A stretch of 13,281 nt of DNA from an uncultured Bacteroidota bacterium (GCA_903929655.1 CAIYVS010000542.1:1-13281), one strand, 5' to 3'; positions 1 through 7,155 are shown, counted from the stretch's first letter. Translations and numbers: made by a program. Notes: a model not told the origin generated them from the letters alone.

Positions 1-23
1 TCCCGCTGATACCCAAAGAGAGC

Positions 24-42
24 AAACGCAGAAAAACGCAGA
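24..42. repeat. Short tandem repeat of AAACGCAGA
   Basis: AAACGCAGA occurs at 24-32 and again at 34-42, a ten-base period. Similar degenerate 'CTGCGTTT'-type motifs (on the other strand) are familiar intergenic sequences in many bacterial genomes. Here only two copies remain at the window edge, so the full element may extend leftwards. Confidence 0.5.
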
Positions 43-258
43 TGTATATTGCGAAACGTTTGACAGAGCCCTAGCTCTACCCTGAGATATTCTATGTCAA
101 AGAACTTATGAATTAAAATTTAATATTTATTCAAATTCACAACAAATATACTATCGTGAAAGGGGCGAACCCAAATTTTTCTTTGGAAGTGGCTCTGGGC
201 GCGGGGGAGAATTTGGGAATAGGGTGGAAGGCAAGCTTGAGGCTATGCTATGGTTGTC

Positions 259-357
259 GGTATTGCTCATGCACCCAGCCGCCCTACATACCTGCATCGG
301 CGAAGATCAGCATGATGCTCGTTGATATCGCTCACACACATAGCTGCCCTACATACC
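259..357. repeat. Imperfect 34-bp direct repeat
   Basis: Positions 259-292 and 324-357 align over 34 bases with about 27 identities, and the last 12 bases (GCCCTACATACC) are identical. The copies lie 65 bases apart. Read as protein in one frame the two copies give IAHAPSRPTY and IAHTHSCPTY, but neither lies in a plausible gene. This may be a decayed coding duplication or a dispersed repeat; the sequence alone does not decide. Confidence 0.6.
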
Positions 358-479
358 AACGAGGGCGAAAAAATCCTCATCCGGCAGAACGGGATTCTAT
401 ATGACAATGGATATGATGTAGGGGGATGACTGAGCAGAAAATGAATTTTAGCTTTGTTATATATTTTTTTAAAAAAGAG

Positions 480-508
480 TTTGTTTTGTATTTTTTTTTC
501 TATATTTG
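480..508 (+). promoter_or_regulatory. Candidate Bacteroidota promoter for the first T9SS gene
   Basis: TATATTTG at 501-508 matches the Bacteroidota -7 consensus TAnnTTTG exactly. A TTTG at 480-483 lies 17 bases upstream as a possible -33 element, slightly closer than the usual 19-21. A start near 515 would give a leader of roughly 300 bases before the ATG at 818, so a nearer promoter cannot be excluded. Confidence 0.35.
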
Positions 509-741
509 TTGTATATAGAGGCAATGCAAATAAGCTGAGATTAAGATTATAAACGTTACACCATAGGAACAAGATCACATCTTTTGCATTTTCTATATGG
601 AGAGAGGACAATTAGCAAACAGCCAGGAATTTAAGATTTAAGATGCGGCATTTAATGCTTAGCAGGATATTGTATTCATGTTTATTTTTCACCTTTATAA
701 TAAACCATCATGAACTTACATTCCCACCCACCAGCGATACA

Positions 742-772
742 GCAGGCTATCTTTTTGCTAAAAAGACCCTGC
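742..772 (+). promoter_or_regulatory. Leader hairpin upstream of the first T9SS gene
   Basis: GCAGG (742-746) pairs with CCTGC (768-772), and inside it TCTTTTT (750-756) pairs perfectly with AAAAAGA (760-766) across a three-base loop, with a small internal asymmetry. It ends 45 bases before the ATG. A second, AT-only inverted repeat (ATTTTTTT at 791-798 and its complement at 803-810) sits almost against the start codon. A role in leader stability or translation is inferred only from position. Confidence 0.4.
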
Positions 773-817
773 AATCCTTTCGCCCTCCTTATTTTTTTAA
801 CAAAAAAAATTAACAAC

Positions 818-2533
818 ATGAAACAGAAATTAAATCGCTGGCATTTATGCCTTTTAGTTCTTTGCAGTTTGGGAATAAACAATGGTTATGGCCAAACGCT
901 ACACACCAACAACCACGCACCTACCCAACTTACAAATTCATACAATGGTTACCTGAACTGCGCCAGCTATGATTATGAAGTTACTTGTGGTTGTGGCACG
1001 CCAGCCACCTCAGGTATGCTGAAAGCTGTTACCATTGATGATGGCAGTGGCAATTCTTATTTGATAGTTGATGATGGTATAAGTAGCCCCATTACAATCA
1101 CATTGACAGGCGCAATTACACCCGATGTTATTATAGGTGATGACGTGAATAATATCTCAGGTAGTGGTTATGCCAATGTTGCAGTTGTATATGCTATGCA
1201 AAACAGTTCTGCAACTTGTACTACAAATGGCAACGATATTTACCTTGATGTATATGAATTTTCAGGGGTAGGCAGCAGCTTAACTTATAGCAGCAGCAGT
1301 CTTGGCAATCTTATATCGCAAGGGCAGGGCACCACTAATACATATCCACATATTGACATTGTTGCACAATATAGTACAGTGTTTGGATATACAAGCCCAT
1401 TGCCGCTTTGTGATGTTTTTGTAATTGCATATGCCGACCCAGTACAAACATTGAGTGGTGGCTGCAGCGGAACAAACAGCGCTTTTGGCGTAAACCTTTA
1501 TGAGGCAAGCCTGAGTAGCCCCACAGGCGGTACTTTAGTAGCAGACCCATATAATGCTAATGCCACAGAAATACCAAGCTATGTTGATGTTGCGGCTGTT
1601 GAAAGAGCCAGCGGTGATATTGTAGCTATCTTTACTTATGCAGAACAAGGCAATAATATACAGGTAAATGAATATGATTTTAACACTACAACATGGGGAC
1701 ATTCGGATGTGGCTTTTGCAACCAATGTGGCAGATATTTATCCACGAATAGATGCGATAGACAATAAAAGTAACAATGCCCCCGGAGGTGGCAATGCTTA
1801 TTATGTTATTGCGGACCAACTTACGGGAACGTCACCACTAGCAACGCAATGCATTAGCGGCAAAAACAACACTACGCCATCACCGTTCACCATTTATACT
1901 CTCAGTGGCTGGCTTGCAAGTCCCAATTTTTATTCTGATCTTTCGCCAGTGGTCACTTACGGAGCCAACCAAACATATACCGCCGCTTATTATCATGTTG
2001 ATGGCAATGATGATTTTGTAAGCCAAGGCATTGGTATTACAGGCATACCTAATACTACTAATTATTATACTATAAATTCAGTCCTTTCTCCTATTGCCGC
2101 CGGCAGCCCCAAAACCAATGCCATCAGCAGCACTTGTAATAATGATGGCTCTATAAGTACTTCCTATCCACCGCAATTATTTGCCTGCTGGAACCAAACC
2201 AGCAGTGGTACCAACTATGTATATGAGAAGGAAGTAGGTAATAATACAGCCTGGAAACAGTCACCCACCCGGGTTATACCCCTAAATAAAGATAACAATT
2301 GGACATTATGGCCCAACCCTGCCACCGATTATGTTATTGTAAGTGCTACTTCAACCCTTAATACTAAAAGCAGCTATATCATAAGTGATATAAGCGGCAG
2401 GGAATTAATAAAAGAGGATATAAGCACCCAAAACCAACATGTTAACATCGGTGAGCTTGCTAATGGTGTTTATATATTTCATATTTATGAAAATGGAGCA
2501 GAAGTAAAAATAATTAAGCTTGCTAAAGAATAA
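818..2533 (+). CDS. Secreted T9SS type A sorting domain protein with propeller-like repeats
   Basis: A 571-residue secreted protein. The ATG at 818 was chosen because it gives a compact signal peptide (MKQKLNRWHL followed by a hydrophobic core, likely cut after GYGQ near residue 26). The frame is open up to an ATG at 710, but that would place 36 unlikely residues before the signal. Residues 496-571 form a T9SS type A C-terminal domain: WPNPATDYV, then SDISGREL, then ANGVYIFHI, ending with a basic IIKLAKE tail. Such domains direct export across the outer membrane by T9SS and are normally removed or attached to lipopolysaccharide. The body contains recurring segments at about residues 176 (YPHIDIVAQ), 252 (IPSYVDVAAV), 308 (YPRIDAIDN) and 372 (YSDLSPVVT), each followed by hydrophobic strands, which suggests a beta-propeller. 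No catalytic motif was recognised; the substrate is unknown. Confidence 0.85.
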   Translation: MKQKLNRWHLCLLVLCSLGINNGYGQTLHTNNHAPTQLTNSYNGYLNCASYDYEVTCGCGTPATSGMLKAVTIDDGSGNSYLIVDDGISSPITITLTGAITPDVIIGDDVNNISGSGYANVAVVYAMQNSSATCTTNGNDIYLDVYEFSGVGSSLTYSSSSLGNLISQGQGTTNTYPHIDIVAQYSTVFGYTSPLPLCDVFVIAYADPVQTLSGGCSGTNSAFGVNLYEASLSSPTGGTLVADPYNANATEIPSYVDVAAVERASGDIVAIFTYAEQGNNIQVNEYDFNTTTWGHSDVAFATNVADIYPRIDAIDNKSNNAPGGGNAYYVIADQLTGTSPLATQCISGKNNTTPSPFTIYTLSGWLASPNFYSDLSPVVTYGANQTYTAAYYHVDGNDDFVSQGIGITGIPNTTNYYTINSVLSPIAAGSPKTNAISSTCNNDGSISTSYPPQLFACWNQTSSGTNYVYEKEVGNNTAWKQSPTRVIPLNKDNNWTLWPNPATDYVIVSATSTLNTKSSYIISDISGRELIKEDISTQNQHVNIGELANGVYIFHIYENGAEVKIIKLAKE

Positions 2534-2550
2534 TTTTAAATTAATTTATT

Positions 2551-2580
2551 AAACTGCGACAGTTTTTACTGCCGCAGTTT
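2551..2580 (+). terminator. Hairpin terminator after the first T9SS gene
   Basis: AAACTGCG (2551-2558) pairs perfectly with CGCAGTTT (2573-2580). After one A/C mismatch the stem continues with CAGT/ACTG around a TTTT loop. It starts 17 bases after the stop codon. The following T run is short, so termination may be partial, and some read-through into the next gene 39 bases on is possible. Confidence 0.6.
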
Positions 2581-2618
2581 AATGCTGTCACTTAAATGAG
2601 TATGTTTAACAATAATAT

Positions 2619-4697
2619 ATGAAAGATTTATGGGATCATTTTTTTTTTAATTATTCCTTTTTAGAGGACAAAGCAGTAAAAAGAAAAATACTATTTATTT
2701 TTCTTTTCCTCTTCTTCTCTTTCGTCGAATCGGAGAGTTTTTTATTTGCTCAAATGCCTCTGGCAACAGGGCCAGGAAGCAAAATACTATACATTATATA
2801 CAGCAATTCTATATATAACTATGACCCCAACCAGCCTGTATCTTCAGTTAATCCGATACTGAACACCATTACATTGCCGTCTAACCCCGCTGGGTTGGCT
2901 GTTAGTGATAATTTAAATGCAAGCTCCCCCAGTCCTACTTTTTATGCAATTTCAGTGCTTAGTATCAGTTATCCATGGAGGTTTCACTATTATGACGGAA
3001 CAAATTGGATAAATACCGGATACTATTGTTCATGTGCTGCAGCTCTAGGTGCAGGTGGTGGTTTTATATTTGACAGGTGTGGATCCAGTATTGAAAAATT
3101 TAAAGGTAATGGCAATAGTAATGTAGTCTTATCAAACATAAATTCTGCGAATAATGATGTGGCCGCTGATTGTGCAGGCAATTTTTACATATTAAATGGC
3201 AATCCACCACAATGGTTACAAAAATATGATACAACGGGTTCACTGCTGGATTCATTTAACATTGTGAACGGGCCTGCATCTTCATTAACTTATAACCGTG
3301 GTCTGGCTATAGTTGGCAATAAGATATATTCTAAATTTAATCAGGGTCTTTGGCAGGGGATACTAATTGGGCATTCTATATATTATAGTCTTATTACATC
3401 TGGTGGCATTTTTACCGGAACTGGCGTAACAGACATCTCATCCTATGCAGGATCTGCCTTCAGCAATGTAAAGGCCAGTGCAGATACACTCTATTATTGC
3501 AGCGGCGGGCCCGCTGATACGGTATATGCTACGGGACTTGGCAGTTTTACATGGTCTGTGCTGAGCGGGCCGGCAACTATTACAGGCAGCGGCGACACTG
3601 TGAGCATTACAACTACTGCTAACTCAACTATACTGCTGAGCAGCAATGCCAACTTCCCTTGCGGAGGCTCCGGTACAGATACTGTGCATATTATTTATGT
3701 GCCCATCCCTGCACTATCTTTAAGCAGTAACAGCCCTTTATGCAAGGGAGATAGTTTGCAACTAAGTGCAGGCAGCACCAGCAGCGGGCTGAGCTGGCTA
3801 TGGACAGGGCCGAATAATTTTACAGACAGCAACCAGCATAGCGGCAGGGCCAATATGACGCTTGCGGATTCGGGATATTACTCAATTACCGCTACTATAC
3901 ATGGCTGCAGCGGGAAAGATTCTTTACTGGTAAATGTAAAACCTTTGCCTGCCACACCTGTTGCAGGCAGTAACAGCCCCATCTGCGCCACAGACACCTT
4001 GCTGCTGAACGCTATAGACAGCAGCACAGGAGTGAGTTGGCAATGGACAGGGCCGAACGGATTTAGTGATACCTTACAAAACCCTGTAAGAAGCAATGCT
4101 CCTCTTATTGATTCGGGTAAATATATTGTCAAAGCCATACTGAATGGCTGCATTTCTAAACCTGATACTATAGATGTGGGCATTGATCCGCTTATAACAC
4201 CCACAGTAAGTATCAGTTCTTTACCCGCCATTATACCTGCGGGACATACCGATACTTTTACTGCTAATGCCACTAATTGTCCAAACCCTGTTTACCAGTG
4301 GTTCCGGAATAATGTCTTGATACCAGGAGCGACAGGTAATCCATATATAGATACGCTTGGTGCGGGGCAGCATATAAGCGTGGTGGTGCATTGCGGGCCA
4401 TGTGCAAGCCCGGACAGTGCGGTGAGTAATAGTTTGACAACTACAGGAATACCCCCCGGCCCCCAGAAGTGGGAGTTTGCTGTGTGGCCAAATCCTGTGG
4501 GAGAGAGCCTCACCCTATCCCTCTCCGAAGGAGAGGGGACTGCACGAGTGTATAATGCGATCGAGCAGTTGGTTTACAGTAATAAAGTTTACAGGGAAAC
4601 AATTATTGATACAAGAAATTTTGCCAAGGGGGTTTATTTTGTGGAGGTGATTTATGCTGATGGTGAGAAGGTTGTGAGGAAAATTATAAAAGAGTAG
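2619..4697 (+). CDS. Secreted T9SS type A protein with tandem Ig/PKD-like modules
   Basis: A 692-residue surface or secreted protein. The N-terminus has an unusual extension (MKDLWDHFFFNYSFLEDKAV) before a signal peptide with basic KRK at 21-23, a very hydrophobic stretch at 24-36 and a likely cut near FLFAQ (45). No other in-frame ATG lies closer. Codons 7-10 contain a run of ten T. Residues about 50-285 read like repeated extended-strand segments with phrases such as DCAGNFYILNG, consistent with a propeller-like module. Residues about 363-442 and 444-521 are two homologous Ig-like modules (SSNSPLCKGD...WLWTGPNNF...DSGYYSI and GSNSPICATD...WQWTGPNGF...DSGKYIV), preceded by a PKD-like segment and followed by a divergent module to about 609. 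Residues 619-692 are a T9SS type A domain (VWPNPVGES, GVYFVEV, VVRKIIKE). Probable adhesin-like role; ligand unknown. Confidence 0.85.
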   Translation: MKDLWDHFFFNYSFLEDKAVKRKILFIFLFLFFSFVESESFLFAQMPLATGPGSKILYIIYSNSIYNYDPNQPVSSVNPILNTITLPSNPAGLAVSDNLNASSPSPTFYAISVLSISYPWRFHYYDGTNWINTGYYCSCAAALGAGGGFIFDRCGSSIEKFKGNGNSNVVLSNINSANNDVAADCAGNFYILNGNPPQWLQKYDTTGSLLDSFNIVNGPASSLTYNRGLAIVGNKIYSKFNQGLWQGILIGHSIYYSLITSGGIFTGTGVTDISSYAGSAFSNVKASADTLYYCSGGPADTVYATGLGSFTWSVLSGPATITGSGDTVSITTTANSTILLSSNANFPCGGSGTDTVHIIYVPIPALSLSSNSPLCKGDSLQLSAGSTSSGLSWLWTGPNNFTDSNQHSGRANMTLADSGYYSITATIHGCSGKDSLLVNVKPLPATPVAGSNSPICATDTLLLNAIDSSTGVSWQWTGPNGFSDTLQNPVRSNAPLIDSGKYIVKAILNGCISKPDTIDVGIDPLITPTVSISSLPAIIPAGHTDTFTANATNCPNPVYQWFRNNVLIPGATGNPYIDTLGAGQHISVVVHCGPCASPDSAVSNSLTTTGIPPGPQKWEFAVWPNPVGESLTLSLSEGEGTARVYNAIEQLVYSNKVYRETIIDTRNFAKGVYFVEVIYADGEKVVRKIIKE
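2639..2648 (+). repeat. T10 homopolymer inside the start of a T9SS gene
   Basis: Ten consecutive T bases lie within codons 7-10, only 20 bases after the ATG. A change of one base would shift the frame before the signal peptide, so this tract could switch expression on and off by slippage. Switching itself is not shown by a single sequence. Confidence 0.6.
4503..4538 (+). repeat. Palindromic element inserted in frame in a T9SS domain
   Basis: CCCTCTCC (4517-4524) and GGAGAGGG (4528-4535) form a perfect 8-bp inverted repeat around GAA, and the stem can extend through the flanking T and G with a one-base slip. It is preceded by CCTCACCCTAT. The element encodes LTLSLSEGEG (residues 631-640) in frame. 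CCTCACCC...CTCTCCnnnGGAGAGG sequences resemble interspersed palindromic repeats of Bacteroidota genomes. This identification is from memory of the pattern and has not been searched. Confidence 0.55.
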
Positions 4698-4937
4698 GTA
4701 GTCGCGAGCGGGGGATTTCTATTTGGCTGCAAATTTGAGTCTCAGGGGATTTATTTCGTCCTTAATGTTTTTTTTAGAGGCCTCAATGAGAAAGTTCTCA
4801 TCTCCGCGGCAAAAGCGGGATGAGATATGACGATGCTAATGAGCAGGGAGATGCGAAGCAGAGCGTAAATTCCAAAAAGACAAATTTCAAAAATGTAAAG
4901 GGAATTTTCTATTTTGTGGCAAATAAAACCATATATC
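4698..4937. other. Repeat-like intergenic stretch with alternative hairpins
   Basis: ATGAGAA (4786-4792) can pair with TTCTCAT (4795-4801), and the same TCTCATC (4796-4802) can instead pair with GATGAGA (4819-4825), the longer stem continuing as CCGC/GCGG with one bulged T. The two folds exclude each other. The start of the region, TAGTCGCGAGCGGGGG, also looks like a half-palindrome of the kind found in dispersed repeats. Upstream of the carbonic anhydrase start there is a weak promoter-like TATTTTG at 4910-4916. No gene was recognised here, and the open frame on the minus strand is judged a chance product. Confidence 0.5.
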
Positions 4938-5717
4938 ATGAAAAAGAAAGCACTGCCGTTGCTGGCATTTGTATTGTCTAATTTATTTGCTTTAAAATCT
5001 TCCGGGCAGGAATGTTCGGGCTGTTCGGGTGTTAACCAGTCGCCTGTGGAAATTGCAAATGCTATTCCTCTAACGAGGGCTATGAAACTGGATATTAGTA
5101 AGAGCAAAAAACCTTTAGAAACTGCTTATGCCCAGGATCCCGTTACCAATAAAGCGATCAATATAGAAGCAGAATTGAGTCATCATGATAAAAGCTATTT
5201 TATAACGCTTAATAATATTTCTTACAAGTTTAGCAATGTGCATTTTCACTTGCACTCCGAGCATAAGCTAGATAATAGGTTTTATGATATGGAGGCCCAT
5301 TTTGTATTCAAATCAGATAAGGCATCAGAGGGGGCTGTTGTTATAGGTATGCTGATAAACAAAGCAAGTAAGGGACATGCCGCTTTTGCCATATTGGATT
5401 CGTTGGTGCAGGGCATACAATACACTGCACAAACACTGCCCGACACCAATTCGTACCACTTCAGTTCATCTGTAAATCCCGATGCATTTATGCTTGACAG
5501 GTTTTTGAAAGGCGGATACTATTCTTATACAGGTTCTCTTACAACTCCCAAATACTCAGAGGGTATAACATGGATAGTTCTGAGCCAGTCTGAGTATATA
5601 GATGCGGCATACTACAATATGTTCAGCACTATACAAAGCAGGTATCAATTTGGTAAGGCCCGCGATCTGCAGCCTATTAATAACAGGATCATTGTAAGTG
5701 CCGCGGCCGGTAAGTAA
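4938..5717 (+). CDS. Exported alpha-class carbonic anhydrase
   Basis: A 259-residue zinc enzyme interconverting CO2 and bicarbonate, acting outside the cytoplasm. The ATG at 4938 is preferred over the one at 4914 because it gives a proper signal peptide (MKKKALPLLA..., probable cut after SSGQ near 24). Family signatures: NQSPVEI (33-39); zinc ligands H102 and H104 in VHFHLHSEH, and H121 in MEAHFVF; the nearby acidic residues E108 and E119; and GSLTTP (199-204), whose threonines 202/203 correspond to the catalytic Thr199/200 of human CA II, followed by TWIVL. The C-terminal ARDLQPINNR is also typical. Oddities: the usual N-terminal W-G-Y...GPxxW segment is missing. TTPPC is replaced by TTPKY, so the conserved disulfide cannot form, and the only two cysteines form CSGC (26-29). 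The NNGH segment holding the usual proton-shuttle histidine is not seen. Probably active, but atypical. Confidence 0.92.
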   Translation: MKKKALPLLAFVLSNLFALKSSGQECSGCSGVNQSPVEIANAIPLTRAMKLDISKSKKPLETAYAQDPVTNKAINIEAELSHHDKSYFITLNNISYKFSNVHFHLHSEHKLDNRFYDMEAHFVFKSDKASEGAVVIGMLINKASKGHAAFAILDSLVQGIQYTAQTLPDTNSYHFSSSVNPDAFMLDRFLKGGYYSYTGSLTTPKYSEGITWIVLSQSEYIDAAYYNMFSTIQSRYQFGKARDLQPINNRIIVSAAAGK

Positions 5718-5762
5718 AATGCTTAATGCCGGCTTGGTAATTTATAAACCAGTGCAATAAAA

Positions 5763-6182
5763 TCATTTGTTTGCCAATTCGGCTACAACAGATGGTATAT
5801 TGCTCATGCCCCAATGATCTGTGTATTTATCATTTTGTAAGCGTATAATATCTGTTACTTCTATATTCACAATTTTATTTGTCGCGGCTGCACCCATAAA
5901 CTCGCCGGAGTGTATGCCTGTTATGGTTTTCCGGGTGACTACTTTGTCGGCTTCTGCAATTTGGTCGTGTATGGTAACTGTGATGTTGCTGAATGCGGAA
6001 CGGAGGATGTTTTTAAGAAAGTGTACCATACCTTCAGGGCCATTGGGTGTGCCGGGAGGGGCGGTATGATTGATGCAGTTTTCTGATACCAATGAATAGA
6101 ATGTATCAAAATTGCCTTGTTCTATGATCTCTTTGTTAAAGCGTTTTACAATCTCTTTGTTTTGTTGTGTAGCTGAATTCAT
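5763..6182 (-). CDS. SnoaL-like / ester cyclase family protein
   Basis: A 139-residue cytoplasmic protein with no signal peptide. It belongs to the NTF2-like SnoaL/ester cyclase group: an N-terminal helix pair (NKEIVKRFNKEIIEQGNFD), the NHTAPPGTPNGPEGM segment at 38-52, then IHDQIAEADKVVTRKT and HSGEFMG at 91-97, and a final strand with DIIRLQNDKYTDHWG (111-125). Members range from polyketide cyclases to proteins of unknown small-molecule function, so the specific reaction cannot be given. It lies 60 bases downstream of the AraC-type regulator on the same strand, so the two may be co-transcribed or the regulator may control it. A 6-bp inverted repeat sits just upstream of its start. Its 3' end converges with the carbonic anhydrase across about 45 bases. 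Confidence 0.85.
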   Translation of the reverse strand: MNSATQQNKEIVKRFNKEIIEQGNFDTFYSLVSENCINHTAPPGTPNGPEGMVHFLKNILRSAFSNITVTIHDQIAEADKVVTRKTITGIHSGEFMGAAATNKIVNIEVTDIIRLQNDKYTDHWGMSNIPSVVAELANK

Positions 6183-6187
6183 ATGTT

Positions 6188-6208
6188 CTTTACTTTTATA
6201 ATGTAAAG
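6188..6208 (-). promoter_or_regulatory. Inverted repeat upstream of the SnoaL-like gene
   Basis: CTTTAC (6188-6193) and GTAAAG (6203-6208) are perfect inverted arms around nine AT-rich bases, ending five bases before the start codon. It could be an operator or an mRNA hairpin. In AT-rich sequence a 6-bp match can arise by chance. Confidence 0.3.
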
Positions 6209-6242
6209 TTACACAGAGGCTATGATGCTAATGGTTCAAAAG

Positions 6243-7124
6243 CTATTGATAAACGTTCATTTTTTCTGCCTGGAAATCTTTGGGGCTGAGACCATACATT
6301 TTTTTGAAGGATTGGGAAAAGCTGGAATGATTTTCATAACCTACTTTACGGTACACTTCAGCAGGTTTTTCGTTTTTGTATAGGAGCAGGTCCCTGGCGA
6401 GTTTCATTCTTTTTTGCAGTATCCATTTGTTTGGGGATGTGCCGTAGATTTTGGTGAAACGCCTTTTGAATGTGGACAGGCTGGTATTGCATAAAAATGC
6501 GAGATCTTCGATGCTGATATTATTCGCAATATTGGTTTCAAGGGCTTTGCGTATTTCCATGTCATCAAAATCATTCTTTTTTGCAAGGGGAAAAGATAAA
6601 ATAGCATGGGGATGTTTTTCAAGCAGGTGAAGCATGAGTTCCTCGAATTTCAGGAGTTTCATTTCTTTTGAAATGGCTTGGCCTGACTGCAGTAAAAGAT
6701 CTAATGAACTGATGAAATTATAAATGAAAGGGTCTTTAAGAAAAGAAATATAGGGTTCGCTTTTACAGGTGCTTTTCCCTTTTTTATTTTCAATTAAACT
6801 ATTGTGTTTTATATAAAAATCGGAGATGACTTTGTTATCGAAGAAAATGAGGATGCTTCTGAAATCACGGCCTCCGGGCAGACTTACCGATGCCAGGCAA
6901 TTGCCGGCGGAAAGGAAATGGAAGGTATCGTCTATTACTCTTACTGTCTTTTCAGCAAAGAGCATGGTCTTCTCGCCGCTGATTACCATGCTTATTGCAT
7001 TGGTATGCAGGATGCTTTTGCCTTTAAATGTGCCTTCTTTGGCAGTGTAATCATGAATAATGATATGGTCTGTCAATATTTCATTGCCCCGGAAAATATC
7101 CTGTGGTAAATTGATTATTTTCAT
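6243..7124 (-). CDS. AraC-family transcriptional regulator
   Basis: A 293-residue DNA-binding regulator. The C-terminal third carries the AraC double helix-turn-helix: helix-turn-helix 1 at about 203-224 (ISIEDLAFLCNTSLSTFKRR), linker with FTKIYGTSPNKWI and the RMKLARDLL helix (239-248), and helix-turn-helix 2 at about 252-275, ending in the family signature VGYENHSSFSQSFKKMYG then LSPKDF. The N-terminal 180 residues are a probable ligand-sensing domain with short cupin-like strands (ISMVISGEKTMLF, FHFLSAGNCL); the ligand is unknown. Length fits the family. The upstream region holds a TATTTTTG promoter element (minus strand, 7148-7155). It is divergent from uvrB and precedes the SnoaL-like gene on its own strand, the most likely regulatory target by proximity. 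Confidence 0.93.
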   Translation of the reverse strand: MKIINLPQDIFRGNEILTDHIIIHDYTAKEGTFKGKSILHTNAISMVISGEKTMLFAEKTVRVIDDTFHFLSAGNCLASVSLPGGRDFRSILIFFDNKVISDFYIKHNSLIENKKGKSTCKSEPYISFLKDPFIYNFISSLDLLLQSGQAISKEMKLLKFEELMLHLLEKHPHAILSFPLAKKNDFDDMEIRKALETNIANNISIEDLAFLCNTSLSTFKRRFTKIYGTSPNKWILQKRMKLARDLLLYKNEKPAEVYRKVGYENHSSFSQSFKKMYGLSPKDFQAEKMNVYQ

Positions 7125-7147
7125 TTTGTATTTTTAAGGCTATACGG

Positions 7148-7155
7148 CAAAAATA
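7148..7155 (-). promoter_or_regulatory. Candidate -7 promoter element of the AraC-type gene
   Basis: On the minus strand this reads TATTTTTG, an exact match to TAnnTTTG, 23 bases before the ATG. No clear TTTG -33 partner is seen. The 118-base divergent spacer must also hold the uvrB promoter; a GACATGTC palindrome at 7182-7189 lies within it. Confidence 0.4.

Larger units (their letters stand above)
1..817. other. Gene-poor region with decayed repeats and leader of the first T9SS gene
   Basis: No reading frame here has a convincing protein signature. Positions 24-42 carry a short tandem motif and 259-357 an imperfect direct repeat. Between about 150 and 430 the base composition is GC-richer than the flanks, and a short open stretch ending with the stop at 427-429 reads KILIRQNGILYDNG, which has protein-like character but no start codon. 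This could be the decayed end of a gene or part of an interspersed repeat. From about 465 on the sequence is very AT-rich with long T and A runs, and it contains a candidate promoter (480-508) and two leader hairpins (742-772, 791-810) in front of the gene at 818. Confidence 0.6.

Noticed and set aside
259..357. CRISPR-like repeat-spacer arrangement
   Set aside because: Only two imperfect copies, no third repeat and no cas genes in the window.
156..404. Open frame of 82 codons in the left region
   Set aside because: Non-ATG start, low-complexity mixed composition, and it runs across the imperfect direct repeat; no domain or leader supports it.
710..817. Upstream ATG extending the first T9SS protein by 36 residues
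   Set aside because: It would bury the signal peptide inside the protein, and the region forms leader hairpins. The ATG at 818 gives a normal signal peptide.
4751..5107. Minus-strand frame of 118 codons across the intergenic repeat and the carbonic anhydrase start
   Set aside because: Half of it is antisense to the clear carbonic anhydrase gene and the rest lies in repeat-like sequence with hairpins; no family signature.
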